A stretch of 41,677 bases of DNA from Bacteroidales bacterium. GTDB taxonomy: Bacteria > Bacteroidota > Bacteroidia > Bacteroidales > JAAYJT01. Where the stretch lies: positions 1-41,677 of the forward strand of contig JAAYJT010000064.1 of assembly GCA_012522795.1 (NCBI GenBank), written 5' to 3'. Below are positions 25,653 to 33,612 of this stretch, piece after piece. The position numbers and the translations under genes were made by a program. Under the pieces are notes generated by a model. It did not search any database and had not been told where the DNA came from. It was given only the letters and a program-made list of their open reading frames with translations. Every line of letters begins with the position of its first letter. Position 1 is the stretch's first letter.

Positions 25653-28600
25653 ATGAAAAGATTATTATTTCTTTTGGCATTTTTTGCCTTTGTTTTAAAC
25701 GTTAACGCTCAGGTAGTTCTTTACGAAGATGACTTTGAAGCATATACAGTAGGAGCTACTCTGGTTTCTCAGAATCCTGATTGGGCCGTATGGCCGGGTG
25801 GTACATCAGGTGTTATAAGCACTGACGTTGCTCATAGCGGTGCAAAATCAGTGTATGTTTCAGGTGATAACGACCTCATTTATGCTATGGGAAACAAGGT
25901 GAGTGGAAAATATCAGGTAGATTTTTATTATTATGTTCCAGCAGGTTTCGGTGGATATTTCAATTTCCAGCGTCATGAGTCTCCTGGCGTTGAATGGATT
26001 ATTGAGGTTTATTTTGGTAATGATGGCAATGGTTTCATTCATGCCGGTGGCGAGGATGCTGCAACCTTTAATTTCCAGCTTGACTCATGGACTTATGTTA
26101 AAACCATTATTGACCTCGATAGCGATTGGGCTGAGTTTTATATCAACGGGAATGAGGTTCATCAATGGCAGTGGAGCTATACCTCACAGGGTGCTGTAAG
26201 TCCTTATGGTGCACAATTAGGTTGTGTAAATATTTATGCCGGAGCTCCGACAGGGCAGACTGCAGAATTCTATTTTGATGATTTCCTATGGGTTGAACTT
26301 ACCGCTGGTAATAACCCTGCTATTGCTATTACACCAACTCAATTTCAGAAAAATCTGATTGCAGGACAGGTTGTTACCGATAATCTTAATGTTCAAAATG
26401 TAGGAACTGCGCCATTGGATTATGGTTTGCAGATAAATTATGTTTTCGACAAAGGTAATCCTGTTCTTGATTCCCCTGAATTTAATTCAACCATTAAGAA
26501 CCCTGCAGGCAATTTTGTTGTTGATCCTAACCCAAGACCATCTGCTGATCCTGCTAATCCAACTGATGAAGTAATACTCAATTATGATGGACCAAATTAT
26601 ACCGCAATTGGTTTGAACAACCCCAATCAATGGGAAGTTGCAGCTAAATTTACCAATGATATGACTGTGCCACATGCCGGTATGATGCTTACTAAAGTTG
26701 ATGTTTATGTAAATGAAACAGATGGATGTTCATTTAAATTACGCATTTATGGCGAAGGCTCAGCTATTGAACCAGGAGCTTTACTTCACGAACAAGAATT
26801 CTATCCTATCATGCCTGAATGGCATAGCATTACTCTTACTAATCCTATAATTGTAACAGGCGAAGAATTATGGATAGGCTATTGGATTGATCAAACTATT
26901 GGAAGTACTTATCCTGCCGGAGCTGATGAAGGTCCTGCTCATCCTCACGGAGATTATATCAAAACCGGTGCCGGATGGGGACATCTTTCAAGCAATGCTT
27001 CATTGGATTATAACTGGAATATCAGAGGTGTGCTGGAAGGAACAGCCGGACCAAGCTGGTTATCACTTACTCCGACAGCTGGAACTCTGGAACCTTCAGC
27101 CAGTGTTGATCACACTGTTACATTTGATGCCAGCCTGCTTAATCAGGGTGCCTACAATGCTGTGATTAAAGCTGTTAGTAATGATGCTAACAACCCTGTT
27201 GTAAGCATTCCCGTATCCGTCAATATATCAGGTTCATCACAGGAACCAACTATTAGTGTGAATCCAATGTCACTGACCCAGGAATTACTTGTTGGTCAAA
27301 CAGCTACTAAACAGGTGAATGTTGCTAACGTAGGGCAATTGCCACTTAACTACAATGTTGCCATTGAGTTTCTAAGTATGGATGGCGCTGCAATACAGCC
27401 TGTTCCGGAGGGAAAAACTGAAGTAATTGATATGGATTTAAGTCTTGCCCCAACTTCAACAGCAGGTGGAAATCCTGAAAATCTTACCGATAACGATCCT
27501 GTTGTTTTAAATTATGATGGACCAAATAACTCAGCAATTGGTTTAACAGATGGTGGTACTTTCCATGTTGCTGCCCGTTTCCCGTCGGCAATGACTACAC
27601 CTTATCAGTATTACATGCTTGAATCTGTTGAAATTTATATTAATCACATGCCTTCAACAACAATTGTTAAAATCTGGGGACCAGGAACAAGTACAAGTCC
27701 CGGTACATTATTGTCGCAACAGACTGTTACCCCTATTGCTAATAATTGGAATACTATTACTTTATCAACTCCAATTGAAATTACCGGTACTGATATCTGG
27801 ATCGGATATACAGTTACTCATGCTGCTTCCGAATTCCCTGCTGGCTGCGATGCCGGACCTCACCATCCAAGCGGAGACGGATCATGGATATCAACTGATG
27901 GTGCTTCTTGGAGTAAATTGTACGAAATTGCTGATCTGGATTACAACTGGAACATTCGGGGGAATCTTGTTCCCGGGGAAATTCCTTGGTTAAGTGTTAG
28001 TCCTACTTCCGGAACCGTACCGGGAGGTTCATCCAATATGCTGAATGTTGTTTTCAACTCAACCAGTACTAATGTGGGTGTTTACAATGCTAATCTTAAG
28101 ATCAGCAGCAACGACCCTGCAACACCAATGGTTACTGTTCCGGTTCAGTTAAATGTTACCGGTACACCATCAGGGCCTTCTATTACAGTTGATCCAACAT
28201 CTATTAGTACAGTATTGCCCCTTGGTCAGTCAGGAAGCGAAACACTGACTGTTGGAAACATTGGTATGCAGACTCTTAATTTTAATGTTAGTATTGCTTA
28301 TCCTGATCAAAAAAGAAGACCGGTGAAAACTGTACCTGTTGGAGAAGTCAGTCATCTTGAACTTGATCTTGCAAAGACTTCTGCCGGAACAAATGGCGGA
28401 AGTCCAAAACCTGATTATACTGATAATCCCGTTATTCTGCATTATGATGGCGAGAATAGCGATGCTATTGGATTAACTAATGGCGGTACTATGTATATGG
28501 CAGCACGTTTCCCCTCTGAAATGGTAAGCCAGTATGCTTATTATACACTTGAAACAGTATCAGTATATATTAACGATGTTCCAACTGCAACTACTGTCAG

Positions 28601-30734
28601 GGTATGGTCAGCAGGTACATCAACTTCTCCAGGTACATTAATTCATCAACAAGATTTTACACCTGTTGGTTATAGTTGGAACACGATCACACTTACTACA
28701 CCTGTAACTCTTGATGGTAATGATATCTGGATTGGCTATAATCTTACCCATGAACCTGGTGAATTCGGTGCTGGCTGCGATAATGGACCTGCAAATCCTG
28801 ACGGAGCATGGATATCAACAAATGGAACATCATGGAGTAGATTGTTTGAATTAGCACCTACTTTGGATTATAACTGGAATATCCGTGGTACAATTCATCC
28901 AGGAGTTGCTCCCTGGATAACCGTTAATCCGCTTGCTGGTTCAGTTGCTGGAGGTGGTTCAATGCCATTAACAGTTAATTTCAATGGTGCTAATCTTACT
29001 TTTGGTTCTTATAATGCTGATATTATTATAACTAGTAATGATGCTAATAATCCATCTATTGTTGTTCCGGTTGAATTGACTATTGAGGGAACACCTGAAT
29101 TCCCCAACATAGTGGTTACACCCGAACAATTGTCAGTAGACATGCTTCCTGAAACTACAGAAAGTAAATCTCTAACCATTGCGAACACTGGTGATGCAGA
29201 TCTTGAATACACAACAAGTATACAATATCTATTAGCCGGCGATTCAGATGCATTTGTATATTTTGAAGGTTTTGAGGGATCTGTTTTTCCACCTGCAGGT
29301 TGGACAAAACTTAACCCTATTCCTGGCACAGGCTGGACGGATATTTCTGCTGGTACTACACCGCTTCCGGGATGGGAAGGTGGCTCTGCTGATCCGGCTC
29401 CTAATGGTGATAATAAAATGGCATTCTGTACGTGGACTACCGGAGGTAATGCTGCCAATGACCAGTGGCTTGTTACCAAACAGTTTACAATGGTTGAAGG
29501 AATGGAGTTATCTTTCTGGTTACGTTACTGGCCAAATTCATATATAGATCATGTACAAGTTAAAATATCCAAGACTGTTCAAAATAATGTTAATGCATTT
29601 ACAATCCTTGTGGATGACCTTAACTTTACTTCAGCCAGCCCAATAACATGGCAACTATATACCTATGATCTGGATAAGTTCCTGCAGCCTGGAGAAAGCT
29701 TTTATATCGCATTCCGCGAATTTGTTGATGACAACAATAGCGATGGCGCTGCTATATTCCTTGACAATATTGGCTTATCAGTTTCATACGATTGGCTGAG
29801 CATTGATCCAGAAGCCGGTAATATTGCTCCTAACGGGCAGACATCACATACCGTTAACTTTAATAATGAAGGTCTTGCCCTGGGTAATTATACAGCGAAT
29901 ATCGTAATTACAAGTAACGACCCTGAATCACCTACTACTATTGTTCCGGTGAACATGTCAGTTGTTGATGTTATTATTACTCCGGGAGATGCAAATGGAG
30001 ATGGCATTGTTGATGCAAATGACGTAGTTGCTATGATCAGCTATATATTGTTTGGCAATCCAGAACCATTCTTCTTTGAAAATGCTGATGTAAACGGAGA
30101 TGGAAATATTGACGTAGTTGATGCTGTAGCTACAATTTACATTATTCTGGGTGCTAAAAATGAATCTTCAAATGTTATTTCCGCTCCGGGATCAATTTAT
30201 CTAAATCCTAATAGCATTGAATTGCAAAGTGATGGCACACTCACAGGTTTGCAATTTGAACTTGCTGGAATACACATGGATCAGCTTAAACTTGCACTTG
30301 AAGGTTATGAATTTGTTGGTGCAGTAAAAGATGGTGTCCTCAGGGGATTGGTATTTAGCTTTGATAATACTCCATTACCTGCAGGAATGGTTACAATGTT
30401 CAATATTAATTCTGAAGTAAATCCTTCGTGGGGTGATGTATTTGCAGCTAATGTAAATGCTGAGAAAGTTGATGTATTCAAATACATCAATGGTTTCGAA
30501 AACGAATTCGTTCTTTCAGTATTCCCCAATCCTGCAAAAGAATCTATCTCAGTTAAGTCAAATAAGCCAATTAATCTGATTCGTTTGACTAATCAACTGG
30601 GACAGGTAGTTGAAGAGGGAACACCACAGGTGGAAATGATGACTATCACTACTTCTGGTCTGCATAAAGGAATATACATTCTTGAAGTACACACAGATAA
30701 TAATGTATCAGTACAAAAGATTGTAATAGAATAA
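25653..30734 (+). CDS. Large multi-domain T9SS surface protein with dockerin
   Basis: A 1693-residue secreted protein. In order: signal peptide (1-19, ending NVNA); a LamG-like beta-sandwich (about 22-212); three rounds of an Ig-like choice-of-anchor-type domain plus a ~151-residue module (modules at 309-459, 619-770 and 929-1079, each from NYDG or HYDG to YNWNIRG); a cleaved-adhesin-like domain (about 1200-1380, FEGFEGSVFPPAGW to IFLDNIG); another Ig-like domain; a type I dockerin (1445-1500) with two Ca-binding loops, GDANGDGIVDAND and ADVNGDGNIDVVD; and a T9SS type A sorting domain (about 1622-1693). There is no catalytic motif, so adhesion or scaffolding is likely. A cohesin partner would be expected elsewhere. 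It has its own promoter box and a strong terminator. Confidence 0.9.
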   Translation: MKRLLFLLAFFAFVLNVNAQVVLYEDDFEAYTVGATLVSQNPDWAVWPGGTSGVISTDVAHSGAKSVYVSGDNDLIYAMGNKVSGKYQVDFYYYVPAGFGGYFNFQRHESPGVEWIIEVYFGNDGNGFIHAGGEDAATFNFQLDSWTYVKTIIDLDSDWAEFYINGNEVHQWQWSYTSQGAVSPYGAQLGCVNIYAGAPTGQTAEFYFDDFLWVELTAGNNPAIAITPTQFQKNLIAGQVVTDNLNVQNVGTAPLDYGLQINYVFDKGNPVLDSPEFNSTIKNPAGNFVVDPNPRPSADPANPTDEVILNYDGPNYTAIGLNNPNQWEVAAKFTNDMTVPHAGMMLTKVDVYVNETDGCSFKLRIYGEGSAIEPGALLHEQEFYPIMPEWHSITLTNPIIVTGEELWIGYWIDQTIGSTYPAGADEGPAHPHGDYIKTGAGWGHLSSNASLDYNWNIRGVLEGTAGPSWLSLTPTAGTLEPSASVDHTVTFDASLLNQGAYNAVIKAVSNDANNPVVSIPVSVNISGSSQEPTISVNPMSLTQELLVGQTATKQVNVANVGQLPLNYNVAIEFLSMDGAAIQPVPEGKTEVIDMDLSLAPTSTAGGNPENLTDNDPVVLNYDGPNNSAIGLTDGGTFHVAARFPSAMTTPYQYYMLESVEIYINHMPSTTIVKIWGPGTSTSPGTLLSQQTVTPIANNWNTITLSTPIEITGTDIWIGYTVTHAASEFPAGCDAGPHHPSGDGSWISTDGASWSKLYEIADLDYNWNIRGNLVPGEIPWLSVSPTSGTVPGGSSNMLNVVFNSTSTNVGVYNANLKISSNDPATPMVTVPVQLNVTGTPSGPSITVDPTSISTVLPLGQSGSETLTVGNIGMQTLNFNVSIAYPDQKRRPVKTVPVGEVSHLELDLAKTSAGTNGGSPKPDYTDNPVILHYDGENSDAIGLTNGGTMYMAARFPSEMVSQYAYYTLETVSVYINDVPTATTVRVWSAGTSTSPGTLIHQQDFTPVGYSWNTITLTTPVTLDGNDIWIGYNLTHEPGEFGAGCDNGPANPDGAWISTNGTSWSRLFELAPTLDYNWNIRGTIHPGVAPWITVNPLAGSVAGGGSMPLTVNFNGANLTFGSYNADIIITSNDANNPSIVVPVELTIEGTPEFPNIVVTPEQLSVDMLPETTESKSLTIANTGDADLEYTTSIQYLLAGDSDAFVYFEGFEGSVFPPAGWTKLNPIPGTGWTDISAGTTPLPGWEGGSADPAPNGDNKMAFCTWTTGGNAANDQWLVTKQFTMVEGMELSFWLRYWPNSYIDHVQVKISKTVQNNVNAFTILVDDLNFTSASPITWQLYTYDLDKFLQPGESFYIAFREFVDDNNSDGAAIFLDNIGLSVSYDWLSIDPEAGNIAPNGQTSHTVNFNNEGLALGNYTANIVITSNDPESPTTIVPVNMSVVDVIITPGDANGDGIVDANDVVAMISYILFGNPEPFFFENADVNGDGNIDVVDAVATIYIILGAKNESSNVISAPGSIYLNPNSIELQSDGTLTGLQFELAGIHMDQLKLALEGYEFVGAVKDGVLRGLVFSFDNTPLPAGMVTMFNINSEVNPSWGDVFAANVNAEKVDVFKYINGFENEFVLSVFPNPAKESISVKSNKPINLIRLTNQLGQVVEEGTPQVEMMTITTSGLHKGIYILEVHTDNNVSVQKIVIE
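26577..28889 (+). repeat. Three-copy internal coding repeat (about 455 bp module)
   Basis: Modules at 26577-27029, 27507-27962 and 28437-28889 encode homologous ~151-residue units separated by Ig-like linkers. Shared blocks include AIGL, AxRFPS(E/A)M, GTSTSPGTL, IWIGY, and WS-L-E ahead of LDYNWNIRG. Copies 2 and 3 are closer to each other than to copy 1, which lacks the GTSTSPGTL block in that form. Confidence 0.85.
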
Positions 30735-30764
30735 TTTGCTTTTGTAGAATTTGATTTTTCATTC

Positions 30765-30808
30765 AAAAAACGGAGGCTGCTTCAATATCGAAGCAGCCTC
30801 CGTTTTTT
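30765..30808 (+). terminator. Strong Rho-independent terminator
   Basis: A perfect 19-bp stem (30765-30783 with 30790-30808, core CGGAGGCTGCTTC) encloses a 6-base loop and ends in a T8 run. The A tract on the left also makes it usable from the minus strand. It closes the transcript of the large T9SS protein. Confidence 0.95.
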
Positions 30809-30881
30809 TTAGATTCTTCAGCCGCTGAAATGCAAATTTCAATAATGCTATTCCAAAAAAGTGTGTAAAGTATAAAGAGCT

Positions 30882-30889
30882 TAATTTTG
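30882..30889 (+). promoter_or_regulatory. -7 promoter box upstream of the interrupted small ORF
   Basis: TAATTTTG matches TAnnTTTG, 26 bases before an ATG at 30916. It would drive the short frame interrupted by the IS remnant. Confidence 0.35.
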
Positions 30890-30915
30890 ATTACTTCGCA
30901 TAAAAAATACCATCT

Positions 30916-31002
30916 ATGTACCTTACATCATCGCAGACCAGTGAAATTATTGAACAAATCGTATGCAAGGAAGACGGTTTAAACCCAAACCCTAAAGAAT
31001 AG
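30916..31002 (+). pseudogene. 5' fragment of a small ORF interrupted by an IS
   Basis: ATG at 30916 opens a 28-codon frame (MYLTSSQTSEIIEQIVCKED, then GLNPNPKE) whose last seven codons lie in the left inverted repeat of the IS. Removing the IS and one TTTAAA copy joins codon 21 in frame to sequence right of the element and restores 47 codons, ending at TAA 32071-32073. The first part faintly resembles the N-terminus of IS256/mutator-type transposases (EII..I..KEDGLN), but the restored right part does not clearly continue that similarity. Identity is uncertain. Confidence 0.35.
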
Positions 31003-31017
31003 GGAATAGAAAATTCC

Positions 31018-31051
31018 AAAAACCACATAAATCTTTGTTTATGTGGTTTTT
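31018..31051 (+). terminator. Hairpin terminator inside the IS left end
   Basis: AAAAACCACATAAA (31018-31031) pairs with TTTATGTGGTTTTT (31038-31051) across a 6-base loop and continues in T residues. In this position it would stop outside transcription entering the transposase gene, a common IS feature. Confidence 0.8.
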
Positions 31052-31066
31052 TTGTTGTTATTTCAC

Positions 31067-31084
31067 ATTACCTAATTAGGTAAT
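31067..31084. repeat. 18-bp perfect palindrome upstream of transposase remnant
   Basis: ATTACCTAATTAGGTAAT reads the same on both strands. It lies between the IS terminator and the first transposase codons and could be an operator, but it is AT-rich and may be fortuitous. Confidence 0.6.
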
Positions 31085-31096
31085 ATTCAAAATTAA

Positions 31097-31975
31097 TATA
31101 AACTGATAAAAACAAAGATAAACCACCCCGATTGGGCTTTGAAACACAAAAAACCGGGAATTGAACTGAAGCTGATAAACGGACGATACTACCTTTATGG
31201 CGTAAAAATCCGTTTGTGATAAAGCGCTCAAACGCTCAAGAAAAGTCTCGCACTGTATTCTGGGCAGCATCAGCTAGGAAAAGGGTTTCATCCCGTCAGA
31301 AAAAGCGGAGCTGAAAAAGAAAAGCAGAAACACCTATCTCAATAAGCAAGTGATGGTGTTTGAATACGGATTTGCCAAGTGGTTTCTAGACGAATTGGGA
31401 GGCAACGGATTGCTGAACTCATTGAAAAACACTTCCCTGAGCATTAGCAATTCATCGTTTTTAAGGTGTATTGCCGCCTGGCCTTCAAGTCCCCATTGAA
31501 AAACATCCCCACCGAGCTGGAACGCTCTGCCATTTTGGATCTTCTTGGATGGAAAGGGAAGATTTACGACCAGAAAGTATCAGACATGCTTTTTGAGGTT
31601 GGGCAGATGCGCCAATCCATCCATGAATTCATGCGTCCATTGGACAATAGGCGACGGAGCGTTCTGATAGATGTCACGGACATCGTACTGCAATCGAATA
31701 ACATAGATGCCTCGTGCTTTCATATGCAAAGGGAAGAATCGCTCGGGGGGTGTTCATCAACCACATAAGTATACAGCTCATATATGAGCTGTATACTTAA
31801 AGCCATTTCTCTGAACAAGAAGCAAATGCTGATTCACAAATATTCGATAAACGATGCGATAGAACAAATGAAGTCAATCAAGCAAATCAGATTTGCTCCA
31901 GGGGAGTTCGTGATTTCAGAAATGAATAAGTCAAACAAGACATTACTAAAGCAAATGAAAATAACGATTATCTAA
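31097..31975 (+). pseudogene. Broken DDE transposase of the IS
   Basis: Pieces of one transposase lie in successive frames. From 31097 the frame reads INHPDWALKHKKPGIELKL and NGRYYLYGVKIRL, then stops near 31217. The next frame gives SRKVSHCILGSIS, a TAG near 31275, and EKGFIPSEKAELKKK to NSSFLRCIAAW. A third frame (31466-31768) gives YCRLAFKSPLKNIPTELERS to VLIDVTDIVLQSNNIDAS, which holds the first catalytic-type Asp region. A fourth piece, ending at 31975, is the C-terminus (INDAIEQMKSIKQIRFAPGE to LLKQMKITII). The central DDE core is missing between the third and fourth pieces, at a 34-bp palindrome. No ATG precedes the first piece. With these frameshifts, a stop and a deletion it cannot be functional. 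The subgroup is judged by eye. Confidence 0.85.
31766..31799. repeat. 34-bp perfect palindrome at the transposase deletion point
   Basis: The 17 bases at 31766-31782 (TAAGTATACAGCTCATA) are the exact reverse complement of 31783-31799, with no spacer. It lies exactly where the transposase loses its central domain, between the third and fourth coding pieces. Confidence 0.95.
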
Positions 31976-31997
31976 AAAATTAGGGTTTGGGTTTAAA

Positions 31998-33612
31998 TCA
32001 ATATATTGACTTTAGCCAAAAAGATATGCATAGTTTGTTAGATGTGAGCATTTTAATTTGGGTAATCCATTAAAAAAGCCTATTACTGTTGATGATAACC
32101 ATATAATATTCATGAGATGCAGTTATGGATAATTGCTCTTGGGAGTATAGATTAAGCAATTTGAAACTTTATAGTAGTGGCAGTTTAATATTGATTCTTC
32201 TATCATCTTTATCTTACAAGTATTATTTGTGCCATGAATATCATTAAAAATAACTACAGTTATTTTGTGGTAAAATTGGTTTAATATAATGAATTATTAA
32301 AATTTGGTCAAATAAAACTGCTAATATATTAATTCAGCTAAATGTTCTGAATTACTTAATGGCTCACGGATTACAAATATTAATATATCTATATATTTAG
32401 TGCAATGTTTGAGTTAATAATATTTACTACCTTACTTAGCATATTAATATGAATAATGAATAAGTATTGCCAAAATAATATCCATATTTGACATAAACAC
32501 TAAATCATAATAAAAACCTTGCAATTTAACTTATAATTACATATTTTAGCTTTTCAACAAAACATAGAAGTTGGAGAGTCAACAATATACAGCTTATTTT
32601 AAATTAGACTAAGTATAAATTTAAATCAAGTTGAGAAAAAAACTTGCTTTCAGTTATTTCGTGATTTAATTTTGTGGCGCACATTTGAACGTCACTTATC
32701 CTGCGTATGGGGAATGACTAGAAATATATTCATGATTTCATTTGTTCATAGTAAAATATTGTTTTGTATCAAATTAATTAAAATATAGAATTTATTATAT
32801 ATGTTATTATTACGAACTATAAAATTATTGTAATTATGTAAAAATCAGTCCTTATTGTTCAATATTGAATAATTTTTAACTTGAATATAATTCTACCAAC
32901 ATGATATTAATTATAGTATAAATCAAGTGCACGTTTGTTTTCAATCGTTAATGAATTAAGTTAAGTATAATATTTTAGAATACATAGAACCATTGCGAAA
33001 TTCAATTTTCTTGCTATGTCGTAAATTGACACTATTATGAATATTTTAATAGCTAATGTATGGATATAAATATTTAATGCTACATAGAATGTGTAAATGA
33101 GTATTACTACACCTATTTAGCTTAAATTGCTTTTTAGTGATTATAAAGCATAACTAATTCTGCTATTTTCATTTATGATTGTCGCTTTAACAACTAGTGT
33201 AAAGATATAGAATCTTTGAGAATATTTTGATTTGTAGATTTAACTAGTGACCTTTTAAATTGATTATTTTATTTGTTTTGGACGTGATTTCTTTCAATAA
33301 ATATGATTTTGTTATGATTGGGAAAACTACTTCAGTGATTCAAATCCCGCAGGCTAAGAATAACAATCCTTATCCGATACTGGCTAAATCCAATTATCAA
33401 AAAAGAATTGGGAGTATGACTTTGATAAGTGTGATAAAATATTTTTATGAACTGACAAATTTACTGTGTTGTTTGTATCAGGGGCTAATGTGATAAATTT
33501 CTGATATCCTTTATAATTTAAAGTAAAAAGGGCAATACAGGTTAAGATATGACCATAAATGTTTAAGATAATATAAGAAGTAAATAAAAATAAAATATAA
33601 AAAATTTATGCC
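31998..33612. other. Very AT-rich 1.6-kb region without a recognised gene
   Basis: The stretch between the IS remnant and the giant secreted protein is far more AT-rich than the rest; for example 32821-32880 holds only 10 G or C in 60 bases. The longest frame, 33260-33493 from a TTG, has no recognisable similarity. A -7-like TAATTTTG occurs at 32667-32674 with no gene after it and may be chance. No tRNA, CRISPR or clear terminator is seen. It may be decayed insertion DNA or a long regulatory leader. Confidence 0.55.

Larger units (their letters stand above)
30978..31997 (+). mobile_element. Decayed insertion sequence (IS4/IS1634-like DDE type)
   Basis: Perfect 18-bp inverted repeats TTTAAACCCAAACCCTAA lie at 30978-30995 and, inverted, at 31980-31997. 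They enclose about 1.0 kb with a broken DDE transposase gene. The outermost TTTAAA is itself a palindrome, so the true IS ends may be CCCAAACCCTAA, with TTTAAA as a 6-bp target duplication on both sides. A hairpin terminator lies just inside the left end. The element is about 1 kb, shorter than intact relatives because the centre of the transposase is missing. Confidence 0.85.

Noticed and set aside
29009-29479. 156-residue minus-strand frame within the large T9SS gene
   Set aside because: It is antisense to clear dockerin/adhesin coding sequence and its composition mirrors the real frame.
33260-33493. 77-residue open frame in the AT-rich gap
   Set aside because: It starts with TTG, has no recognisable motif or promoter and lies in low-complexity AT-rich DNA; chance is likelier.
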